Shown here: piece after piece, positions 1 to 6,386 of the stretch
Layout: the number at the start of each line of letters is the position of its first letter
How positions within the stretch are numbered: the first letter of the stretch is position 1
DNA from: Chitinophaga pinensis
Lineage (GTDB): Bacteria; Bacteroidota; Bacteroidia; Flavobacteriales_D; Crocinitomicaceae
Length of the DNA stretch: 6,653 nucleotides
Direction: 5' to 3'
NCBI GenBank assembly: GCA_945861175.1
Contig: CAMATR010000103.1
Coordinates: forward strand, 1-6,653
The notes under the pieces: model-generated
The model's input: the letters and a program-made list of their open reading frames with translations, nothing else
Databases searched by the model: none
Told to the model about the DNA's origin: nothing
Position numbers and translations under genes: made by a program

Positions 1-33
1 TTACCTACCTCTCTATTCAGGGAATGAAATCAA

Positions 34-51
34 ATAATGAACAACAATGGT
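34..51 (+). repeat. Direct repeat, left copy
   Basis: The sequence ATAATGAACAACAATGGT matches 910-927 at 17 of 18 positions, in the same orientation and 876 bases away. Weaker similarity runs about 7 bases further right, giving roughly 22 of 25. The two copies bracket the broken membrane-protein gene and little else. They could be the duplicated ends of an inserted segment, a dispersed intergenic repeat, or remnants of a local duplication. Confidence 0.55.
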
Positions 52-68
52 TAACAAAAATTTAGGTT
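51..68 (+). repeat. Imperfect inverted repeat, left arm
   Basis: TTAACAAAAATTTAGGTT resembles the reverse complement of 889-906 (right arm read inward: TAAACAAAAATTAGGTTT), with one gap and a few mismatches. It starts where the left direct repeat ends, so the order is direct repeat then inverted arm, mirrored at the other end. The arm is AT-rich, so chance similarity is harder to dismiss than for the direct repeat. Confidence 0.4.
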
Positions 69-197
69 GAATTTGAGCAAAAATTAAAATACCCCAGCCT
101 TTAGCAGCTATTAATTAGACAAGTTTGAATAAAAAAGTAAGCGATTTCAAAATAATTAGATTCTTAAAACGATTAGCTGATAAAAAGTACTTGAAAA

Positions 198-832
198 TCA
201 CTCCCAAAAACCAAGATATCCCACTGGGATTTGAAGAGTAACAAATTTTTTCTGTTCAGGTATTTTGACGTTATTTTTTCTAATGAATTCTAGTGTTTCT
301 TTCGATAAGGACTGATTTATATCTTGATAATTATCTACCTCAATTTTTTGAAGTCGTGCGTCATCATAAAAATTCTCATGAACTTGTATATGTTATTGCT
401 TATTTGTTTTCAAGTCAATAAAATCCACATAATATCGACTGTAACTTTAGGAGTACTTGTAATAATTCTTCGGTAATCGTTCATAGGAGTCCATAATTTT
501 TACGTTAATTAACTCCTTTTTTCCTTCACTAAAGAGTACATTTATGGAAATCAATCCGCCGGCAATTCCCCACGAAAGGAATACGATGCTTGGAAAATGT
601 AGCAATATTTTTACCCACATAGGTAATGCTTTGAACTCTTCATTTATAAAAAAACATGTAGGAATAAAACACTTAATAAAACAACTACAAATCCGATATA
701 AATGCCAGTTGTATTTATCAAAATGTCAAATGAATTAATGATTTGGCCTTTTCTAGCCATATTTGTCCCCATTATTGCAACAATTAAAAAAATTGCATAA
801 ACAAGAATAATTTTAGTTGTGTTTGAGCGCAT
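198..832 (-). pseudogene. Broken gene for a small integral membrane protein, family not recognised
   Basis: An ATG at 832-830 opens a frame with two hydrophobic segments (residues about 8-25 and 35-61) that stops at TAA 646-644, just after a run of seven T. In the -1 frame, sense-looking sequence continues at once (INEEFKALPMWVKILLHF, then a further long hydrophobic stretch and NVKIMDSYERLPKNYY). That frame then has two TAA codons (449-447 and 395-393), but the same frame keeps reading like protein through YYVDFIDLKTNK and NFYDDARLQKIEVDNYQD to a TGA at 200-198, near VTLQIPVGYLGFWE. The ancestral product would be about 211 residues: three or four membrane segments, then a soluble, probably beta-rich, domain of about 100 residues. 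One lost T plus two nonsense changes explain its present state. The true C-terminus is uncertain. It lies on the same strand as yqgE, 109 bases beyond that gene's end. Sequencing error could mimic the frameshift, but three lesions favour real decay. Confidence 0.7.
647..653 (-). other. T TTT TTA slippery heptamer before a stop codon
   Basis: Read on the minus strand in the initial frame, the codons are GTT TTT TTA TAA, so a canonical X XXY YYZ heptamer sits directly before the stop at 646-644. A -1 slip would join the two-helix N-terminus to the downstream frame and give a product of about 128 residues ending at TAA 449-447. The plainer reading is a one-base loss from a run of eight T. I did not find an obvious downstream stem-loop or upstream Shine-Dalgarno stimulator. 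Confidence 0.3.
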
Positions 833-888
833 TATGAAAATTTATATAAAGTTAATTTCTTTTAAATATTAATCTATTTGTAAAAATC

Positions 889-906
889 AAACCTAATTTT
901 TGTTTA
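889..906 (+). repeat. Imperfect inverted repeat, right arm
   Basis: AAACCTAATTTTTGTTTA is the reverse-complement counterpart of 51-68, with one gap. It lies just inside the right direct repeat, separated by CCC. Together the arms enclose the broken gene in the geometry of terminal inverted repeats with outer duplications, though no transposase is recognisable between them. Confidence 0.4.
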
Positions 907-909
907 CCC

Positions 910-927
910 ATAATGAACAATAATGGT
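910..927 (+). repeat. Direct repeat, right copy
   Basis: ATAATGAACAATAATGGT differs from 34-51 at one position only. It begins 14 bases beyond the yqgE stop codon, so it lies in the yqgE 3' flank. This copy can also form a weak hairpin (CCAT with ATGG, plus two inner AT pairs around GAACA), which is too weak to call a terminator. Confidence 0.55.
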
Positions 928-941
928 GAATAAAGTGCTGA

Positions 942-1520
942 TTAGTTGTTGTTTGGATTTATAGGAAACTTTGAAATGGTCTTAAACCTTTCGCCTTGTT
1001 TACTTAGACAAAATTCCCAAAACTTATCGTTCGAGGTGTTTAATATTTCTTGAGGTGAAATGTTATTTGCTACAATCCAAGAGTTCTCTTTAAGTTCATT
1101 AGAAAGTTGATTTTTTTCCCAGCCTGAGTAACCAAGGAAAAACCTAATTTTCACTCCTTGTGAAGCGTCTTGATCAAGAAATGACCTAATTTGTTCATAG
1201 CTTCCACCATAAAATAAATCATTCGTTATGGGCAAGCTTCCCTCAACCTCTTCCCCAAAGCTATGTATAAAAAACAAACTTTCAGTTTCAACCGGCCCTC
1301 CGACACTTATTCTTGCTTGGATATTTGGGAATTCTGAATCTAATTCGTGAAGGTCTACCTCAAGGTAATTATTCAAAACAAAGCCGAAAGTTCCTTTTTC
1401 ACTATGGTCGCACAAAAGAACAACAGACCTGCGAAAATAATCTTCATCTAAGAAAGGGTCGGAAATTAAAAGATGTCCGCTTTTAGGAGCTTTGGTGTTT
1501 TTAAAAGATAGATCAATCAC
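942..1520 (-). CDS. yqgE: YqgE/AlgH family protein (UPF0301)
   Basis: A 192-residue cytoplasmic protein, of normal length for the YqgE/AlgH family. Family blocks visible: GHLLISDPFLDEDYFRRSVV (about 15-34), the CDHSEKGTFGFVLN stretch (37-50), VGGPVETESLFFIH (73-86), FYGGSYEQI (103-111) and RFFLGYSGWEKNQL (126-139). There is no signal peptide or membrane segment. The biochemical role of the family is not settled; AlgH was linked to alginate regulation in Pseudomonas, which does not transfer here. The start is GTG at 1520-1518: an in-frame TAG lies five codons upstream with no ATG between, and the family block begins only about 15 residues in. An ATG at about 1530 is in another frame and hits TGA quickly. 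The gene follows lptD by 71 bases on the same strand and may be cotranscribed with it. Confidence 0.93.
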   Translation of the reverse strand: MIDLSFKNTKAPKSGHLLISDPFLDEDYFRRSVVLLCDHSEKGTFGFVLNNYLEVDLHELDSEFPNIQARISVGGPVETESLFFIHSFGEEVEGSLPITNDLFYGGSYEQIRSFLDQDASQGVKIRFFLGYSGWEKNQLSNELKENSWIVANNISPQEILNTSNDKFWEFCLSKQGERFKTISKFPINPNNN

Positions 1521-1591
1521 GAAAATGCATTTCTACAAAGGAGTGAAAAAACTTTTTGATGTACAAGATTTAAGGATAAATAAAATGAGAA

Positions 1592-4117
1592 CTACAGAAA
1601 AACAGGCGGTTTTCTAATCTCAATTTTAGCATCCTGGAAGAGGGTAGATGTATTGCGAATACTTAATAAGAAACTTTTATTCCCTCCAATTGGTGTCCAA
1701 TAAAAGGAGAGCGCCCAGCAATGCATGTTGCGCATTAATGTAAATCTGGCATTAGAAATTTTTGCCGATTCAAAATCGTAATTGACATTTGCTGATAACT
1801 TCCATCGTTGCGTAAAGCTAAGATCCCCATTAGCTACTAATGTTTGAATTTGATTAAAGTTTTTTGGTGAAATTAAACTTTTAGAAGTATTTGCATTAAT
1901 AGAATAAACATGAGAAAAAGAAATTTTCCAAGGTATATTAAAATCAAGCAGGTATTCGGGATGAAGAGCAAAATAGTTGTAATCTGCCGTCCAATTATCC
2001 ATAATGTTCTGTTGAGTGTTAGATAGTCGATCTCTACTTTCCTTTGATGTAAGAATGAGAGTTGTGGTTACAGAATTCTGGATGAATCTACCTAATTTAC
2101 CATTTGTATTAAAAGCATACTGGCTTAAGGTTTTGCCAGTGCTGTCAGACCAATTGTATGGACTAAATGTAGATATGGCAATAATGTTTATCCAATTTAT
2201 TGGACTAATACGTAAGTTGAGATTGAAATCAGAAAGTCGCATAGAATCTTTGTTAAGATCATAGGTTCCGTTTATAGATAACATATCTATGATTCTTGTT
2301 TTTTTAAATCCTGTAAGCGTGTCTTTATCTGACTTTCTTTTTAATTCAAATGTGTTATTAATTCCGAACGTTACTAAAGCCGCGGTTTTTCCAGCACCAC
2401 TGCTGTACACACTTTGCTCAAATGGTGAGTAGGTAATGGGTGATTGATCAGCGCCGACATTCGAAGTAACAACACTATTTATTTGTGGAACATAACGCAT
2501 CCCAATGTTAGGCGTCATTATATGCCTCAGTAAAGCTTTTTTCTTTCCTGCGAATTTGTAATAACTATAAATCATGGTTGTCATTTGAATACCTAAATTC
2601 AATTCTTGCGCCATACCCGCGCGCTGAATGGTATCAACTTTTGTATTATTTAAGGTCGCATCGTACGTTTTTTGAATCTGTTGAAAATTAACTTTGTTGA
2701 CATAATTAATTGATGGTGTCAACTTAATAGTATTTTTAAAAAACGCAGCTGTTGTTGTAATTGCAGCATTCTGATAAACACCATTCATAAATTTCGAACT
2801 TATAGCCGCTATATCACCTGCAGATAGCAGTGTGTCTTTAAAGCTTGACCTGTTTTGACCTTCGAGATTATAACTTACCCCAAGCCTCGAAAAAAACTGA
2901 CTAAAACCGCCAGATCCTTTGACATACTTTTTAAAAGGAAAGAAGCGGGTGACATTGAGATTGTAAATGGGAGAAGTCAGCGAGACATTCTTTGATAGTG
3001 AATTTTGGCGTATCGACATTTTTAGGCCCATTGTCACTGGTTTACTCGGGAATAAGCGGCTTATATTAACATCAGAATTAAAGCTATTGTTGAAGTATTG
3101 ACTATTTAAAGGATCTAAATTATTTTTTGATTTGTTATCTGAAATGAAATTAACATTTGACGAGAAGTTCCAATATGGATTCGATAAGTTTTCTTTTCTA
3201 TGAATCCAAGCTAAACTCAACTTGTTGCTGTTGGTGTTCGAGGGGAATCCACTTTTAAATTGTTGAAAACCAAGATCCAAGGCGCCCTTGAAACCGTAAC
3301 GTTTAGAATATTCCATATTATTCCGGATACCCCAACTTCCTCTCGAATATAGATTAGCATAAATGGAAGTTTGTATCCTATCATTTATGGGAATGTAGTA
3401 ACCCAAATTTTGAAAACCAAACCCATAAGCTGAAATTGGTGATAATTCAGGGAATAGAATTCCATTTGTTCTCTTTTTTTGTTGCGGAATAACACTAAAA
3501 GGCAAACCTAGAGGAGTTGGAATACCCTTGACCCAAAGATTCATTGGCCCTGTTACTATTCGTTTTTCCGGAATTAAAACTGCTTTTGATAATTGAAAAT
3601 GATAATGAGGATCTTCTAAATTACAAGTTGTGAATCTTCCTAATCTAAAATGAATTTCATCATTGGCGTGTTTTTTCGCAATACCCATATACAAATAGGC
3701 TTCATCTTGTTTGACGGCTAATTCTTCAATATATCCTTTTTTTGTTTTGAAATTGTATCTTATTGAAGATGCTTTTATATTTTCTGATCCATCGTTTAAT
3801 ATCGGAAAATTGATTTTGTTGCTATCTGTATCATATTCATATTTAGCAAGGACCTCATTATTGATAAGGTCGATGACCATAAATCCTGCCGTGAGAGTAA
3901 CTTCTGAGGTTTTTAGGTTGGTATTTCCATACAGATAGATTTTTCTTTTTTCTAGGTCTTTGTGTATAGAATCTCGTGCACTGTAGCGTATGATATCTTC
4001 CATAGATTCATCATTAATAAAAACAGTGTCTCTCGCTTGACTGTAACAGAAGTTGTGCGAACACATTATTAACAATGTCTCGAGAATAAGTATCAGTATG
4101 GAACGCTTTTTGATCAA
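1592..4117 (-). CDS. lptD: LPS-assembly outer-membrane protein LptD (OstA-like)
   Basis: An 841-residue protein, in the usual size range for Bacteroidota LptD. With LptE it forms the outer-membrane translocon that places LPS in the outer leaflet. Residues 1-28 form a signal peptide (KKR, then a hydrophobic core, ending near CYSQA). Residues about 30-160 look like the periplasmic OstA/LptA-like domain (YLYGNTNLKTSEVTLTAG; IRYNFKTKKGYIEE). The join to the barrel carries the strongest family signature, RFTTCNLEDPHYHFQLSKA (161-179) and PMNLWVKGIPTPLGLPFSVI (191-210). The rest is alternating, aromatic-rich sequence typical of a large beta-barrel, ending with STLFQDAKIEIRKPPVFL. The start is TTG at 4117-4115: no ATG or GTG lies in frame before the upstream TAG, and the next internal ATG (residue 18) would destroy the signal peptide. 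Two cysteines (19, 24) lie in the signal peptide, but there is no proper lipobox. It is divergent from the amidase gene. Confidence 0.92.
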   Translation of the reverse strand: MIKKRSILILILETLLIMCSHNFCYSQARDTVFINDESMEDIIRYSARDSIHKDLEKRKIYLYGNTNLKTSEVTLTAGFMVIDLINNEVLAKYEYDTDSNKINFPILNDGSENIKASSIRYNFKTKKGYIEELAVKQDEAYLYMGIAKKHANDEIHFRLGRFTTCNLEDPHYHFQLSKAVLIPEKRIVTGPMNLWVKGIPTPLGLPFSVIPQQKKRTNGILFPELSPISAYGFGFQNLGYYIPINDRIQTSIYANLYSRGSWGIRNNMEYSKRYGFKGALDLGFQQFKSGFPSNTNSNKLSLAWIHRKENLSNPYWNFSSNVNFISDNKSKNNLDPLNSQYFNNSFNSDVNISRLFPSKPVTMGLKMSIRQNSLSKNVSLTSPIYNLNVTRFFPFKKYVKGSGGFSQFFSRLGVSYNLEGQNRSSFKDTLLSAGDIAAISSKFMNGVYQNAAITTTAAFFKNTIKLTPSINYVNKVNFQQIQKTYDATLNNTKVDTIQRAGMAQELNLGIQMTTMIYSYYKFAGKKKALLRHIMTPNIGMRYVPQINSVVTSNVGADQSPITYSPFEQSVYSSGAGKTAALVTFGINNTFELKRKSDKDTLTGFKKTRIIDMLSINGTYDLNKDSMRLSDFNLNLRISPINWINIIAISTFSPYNWSDSTGKTLSQYAFNTNGKLGRFIQNSVTTTLILTSKESRDRLSNTQQNIMDNWTADYNYFALHPEYLLDFNIPWKISFSHVYSINANTSKSLISPKNFNQIQTLVANGDLSFTQRWKLSANVNYDFESAKISNARFTLMRNMHCWALSFYWTPIGGNKSFLLSIRNTSTLFQDAKIEIRKPPVFL

Positions 4118-4187
4118 AGATTCGACTGTATTTTTGTTTTTAAAGACATCACTGTGCCTGCAAAACTATTAAAATAAGCTTGTTGAA
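4118..4187. promoter_or_regulatory. Divergent intergenic region between lptD and the amidase operon
   Basis: These 70 bases must hold promoters for both directions unless they lie inside the genes. On the minus strand TAGTTTTG (4168-4161) matches the Bacteroidota -7 consensus TAnnTTTG exactly and would leave a leader of about 40 bases before the lptD TTG. I see no good TTG -33 box at the usual 19-21 base spacing. On the plus strand TAAGCTTG (4175-4182) matches five of six fixed positions and would put the amidase start almost at the transcript end. Neither start has a Shine-Dalgarno sequence. Confidence 0.4.
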
Positions 4188-5330
4188 ATGGAAAAAATCT
4201 TGAGATATAACTTCTGTAAGCTTTTTTTATTGCTTTCAATTTCTTTGATACATGTATATTCTCAAGCTCAAAATAGCACATTAGATCGGCCAACTATTAA
4301 AACTATTGTCATTGATGCTGGTCATGGAGGAAAAGATCCGGGCTGCCATGGAGCAGCAGCAAATGAAAAAACAGTTTGTTTGTCGATTGCTTTAAAATTA
4401 GGGAAATACATTAAAGATAAATATCCGGATATAAAAGTTATTTACACTCGGGACAAAGATGTTTTTGTTGAACTTACTGAACGCGCAAACATTGCTAATA
4501 GAGTGAAGGCAGATCTCTTTATTTGTATTCATGCAAATGCGGCTAGTCCAGCGGCTTATGGTTCAGAAACATACGTTTTAGGATTGCACAGAACAGAATC
4601 TCAGCAAAAAGTAGCCGATAGAGAAAACTCAACTATTTTCCTAGAAGATGATAATGGAGCAAAATATAAAGACTTCGATATGTCACCGGATGCACTTATT
4701 GCTCGCCAGCTTCAATTGTCAGTTTTTCTTGATCAGTCAATAAACTTTGCGGACAAGCTTCAAAAAGAATTCACTCGTTTGAATCGTTATGATAGGGGGG
4801 TAAAACAGGCTGGTTTTTTAGTATTGTATAAAACAACTATGCCGAGTGTATTGATTGAAACTGGATTTTTAACAAATCCTTCTGAGGAAAAATTCTTGGG
4901 CGATACAATTGGCCAGCGCAAAATGGCTGAATCCATGTTTACCGCTTTCGAGAAATACAAAAATGAGTTAGAGGGAATAGATTCTAAAACAACTAATTCT
5001 TTATTAATAGTTGAAAAAAATGATTCGATTAAAATTGAAGGAAATGCATCTAATGTAAATGATAAAGAAGTCATTTTTCGGGTTCAAATTGAGACATCCG
5101 ATAAAAAAATAGCAACGAATGCAGATAAATTTAAAGGATTGAGTATTTTCGAATATACCCAAGACAACCTTTATAAATATACTGTAGGTAATTTTGTCAA
5201 CGACTTTAAGGGTGCGAATGGATACAAGACTGAATTGCGGGAGATAGGATTCCAGCATGCTTTTGTTGTTGCCTTTCAGAATGGGCAGAGAATTAATTTA
5301 GAAAAAGCTATTAAATTAGCGGAAAAATAA
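4188..5330 (+). CDS. N-acetylmuramoyl-L-alanine amidase (Amidase_3) with C-terminal SPOR-like domain
   Basis: A 380-residue secreted zinc amidase that cuts the bond between N-acetylmuramic acid and the stem peptide in peptidoglycan, as in AmiA/B/C enzymes used in daughter-cell separation. Residues 1-27 are a signal peptide ending near YSQAQ. The catalytic domain spans about 38-260: VIDAGHGGKDPG gives zinc ligand H46, NEK gives E60, FICIHANA gives H115, and VLIETGFLTN gives catalytic E224, so the site looks complete. An insertion at about 131-180 (LGLHRTESQQ to DMSPDALIARQL) is the sort of loop seen in Bacteroidota and AmiC-type enzymes. After a linker, residues about 294-372 (VIFRVQIET, YKYTVGNF, GFQHAFVVAF) resemble a SPOR fold, which in known cases binds denuded glycan at septa. 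The ATG start is supported by the signal peptide. It is first in a likely operon with mlaD, 5 bases downstream. Confidence 0.93.
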   Translation: MEKILRYNFCKLFLLLSISLIHVYSQAQNSTLDRPTIKTIVIDAGHGGKDPGCHGAAANEKTVCLSIALKLGKYIKDKYPDIKVIYTRDKDVFVELTERANIANRVKADLFICIHANAASPAAYGSETYVLGLHRTESQQKVADRENSTIFLEDDNGAKYKDFDMSPDALIARQLQLSVFLDQSINFADKLQKEFTRLNRYDRGVKQAGFLVLYKTTMPSVLIETGFLTNPSEEKFLGDTIGQRKMAESMFTAFEKYKNELEGIDSKTTNSLLIVEKNDSIKIEGNASNVNDKEVIFRVQIETSDKKIATNADKFKGLSIFEYTQDNLYKYTVGNFVNDFKGANGYKTELREIGFQHAFVVAFQNGQRINLEKAIKLAEK

Positions 5331-5335
5331 AGAAA

Positions 5336-6379
5336 TTGAAAATCTCAAAGGAAATTAAGACTGGTATTATTGCGGTGGCTGCAATTGCAATGCTTATCGC
5401 AGGAATAAACTTTCTGAAGGGGAATAGTTTTTTTGGTGGAGACGAAAAATATTACGCCTACTTTCCTAATTCAGGTCAATTGGCAGTTGCGTCAAGTGTT
5501 ACTTTGAATGGAGTAATAGTTGGGAAAGTATTAGATGTAGAATATGTTCCAGAAAACAATCCTGCTAAAAAAGTGAGGGTTGTGTTTTCAATCCAAAATA
5601 AAGATGTTAAAATTCCAGTCGGATCAATTGTTGAAATCGGTTCGTTAGATTTATTTAATAAAGGATTGTTACTTTCTGTAAGTTCAGACTTATCCAAGGG
5701 ATATTATAAACCAGGGGCCACTTTACAAGGCCGATTGGCTGTCGACATGATGGCTCAAGTGAAATCTTATGCAGACCCCATTTCTCAGAAAGTACAAGCA
5801 ATGATGAGTTCTATAGATGAAATAGTTACCTCATTATCTTCATTTTGGGATACAACTGCTACTTCAGAAATAGAAGAAAGTCTGAGGCAAGTTAAAATTG
5901 CAATTCAACGCATTGGGGGAGTGGCTGAAGAGGTAGAGCTTCTTGTAGTCGACGAAAGGGTAAAGTTCAGCCGCATAATGAACAATGTTGAAAGTATCAC
6001 ACAGAACCTGAAGAAAAGCAATGAGGAGGTTGCCAGTATAATTGGTAACACAAAAAAAATTACCGATGATATGGTTACTGCTGACTTTAAAGGTGTAATA
6101 AGCAATGCTTCTGAAACATTGAAGACCTTTAATAATGTTTTGGGAAGTGCTCAAAAAGGAGAAGGAACGCTTGGCAAATTGCTTAGTGACGATAAACTTT
6201 ACAATGAGTTGGTTCAAACAAATAAAGACATGCAGGAATTAGTTGATGACATTCATATGCATCCTGAAAGATATATTCATTTTTCAGTTTTTGGGACAAA
6301 AACAAAAGGTGTACCTTTGACTCCAGAAGAAGAACAGAAGCTTCGTTTAGTACTCGACTCAACGGTCATAATTAAATAA
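5336..6379 (+). CDS. mlaD: MlaD / MCE-domain lipid-transport subunit
   Basis: A 347-residue single-pass inner-membrane protein with a periplasmic MCE domain, the substrate-binding part of ABC-type phospholipid transporters between the membranes (Mla, Mce). One membrane helix at about 9-27 (GIIAVAAIAMLIAGINFLKG). The MCE core runs about 37-115 (YAYFPNSGQLAVASSVTLNG, VGKVLDVEY, VPVGS-like KIPVGSIVEIGSLDLF, NKGLLLSV). Residues about 145-305 are predicted helical or coiled-coil, with GEGTLGKLLSDDKLYNEL (275-292). The C-terminal HPERYIHFSVFGTK block is typical of Bacteroidota members. The start is TTG at 5336-5338, 5 bases after the amidase stop; the first internal ATG (residue 19) would cut the membrane helix. 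The partner permease (MlaE) and ATPase (MlaF) are not next to it, so they are presumably elsewhere in the genome. Confidence 0.92.
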   Translation: MKISKEIKTGIIAVAAIAMLIAGINFLKGNSFFGGDEKYYAYFPNSGQLAVASSVTLNGVIVGKVLDVEYVPENNPAKKVRVVFSIQNKDVKIPVGSIVEIGSLDLFNKGLLLSVSSDLSKGYYKPGATLQGRLAVDMMAQVKSYADPISQKVQAMMSSIDEIVTSLSSFWDTTATSEIEESLRQVKIAIQRIGGVAEEVELLVVDERVKFSRIMNNVESITQNLKKSNEEVASIIGNTKKITDDMVTADFKGVISNASETLKTFNNVLGSAQKGEGTLGKLLSDDKLYNELVQTNKDMQELVDDIHMHPERYIHFSVFGTKTKGVPLTPEEEQKLRLVLDSTVIIK

Positions 6380-6380
6380 T

Positions 6381-6385
6381 AGGAG
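6381..6385 (+). promoter_or_regulatory. AGGAG ribosome-binding-like motif one base before the ATG
   Basis: AGGAG at 6381-6385 is followed by a single T and then the ATG at 6387. This is the only strong Shine-Dalgarno-like sequence at a start in the window, but the spacing is far shorter than the usual 5-9 bases, so it may not act that way. Re-initiation after the mlaD stop, 7 bases upstream, is an alternative. Confidence 0.3.
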
Positions 6386-6386
6386 T

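Larger units (their letters stand above)
1..197. other. Left-edge stretch without a supportable gene
   Basis: This AT-rich stretch lies downstream of the broken minus-strand gene. All three plus-strand frames enter from the left edge and close quickly, at 25-27, 35-37 and 63-65. A gene tail of 8 to 20 codons could therefore end here, but nothing distinguishes the frames. No minus-strand ORF of useful length fits. The stretch holds the left copies of the direct repeat (34-51) and the inverted repeat (51-68). One minus-strand frame is open from beyond 243 down to a TAA at 117-115, and it could be a frameshifted extension of the broken gene; I consider that unproven. Confidence 0.4.

Noticed and set aside
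393..449. Stop-codon recoding (TAA read as an amino acid) to explain the two internal TAA codons
   Set aside because: TAA ends yqgE, the amidase and mlaD in the same window, so it works as a normal stop here.
544..738. A 64-codon plus-strand ORF opposite the broken gene
   Set aside because: Its product has no coherent hydrophobic or domain pattern, and the opposite strand reads as a membrane protein with sense on both sides of the lesion, so this is a shadow.
1595..1615. Hairpin AGAAAA / TTTTCT at the 3' end of lptD as a terminator
   Set aside because: The stem is six mostly AT pairs, lies inside the coding end and lacks a following U run, so it is not a convincing terminator.
2016..2264. 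Plus-strand ORF inside lptD, with similar ones at 3711-3938
   Set aside because: Both lie wholly within the well-supported lptD frame and look like antisense shadows.
4795..4800. G6 run in the amidase gene as a phase-variation tract
   Set aside because: Loss of one G would give an immediate TAA, but six bases is short for a switch and the run encodes ordinary residues (RGV) in a conserved part of the domain.
5975..5987. A third partial copy of the ATAATGAACAA repeat
   Set aside because: Only about 11 bases match and it is within mlaD coding sequence; chance is adequate in AT-rich DNA.
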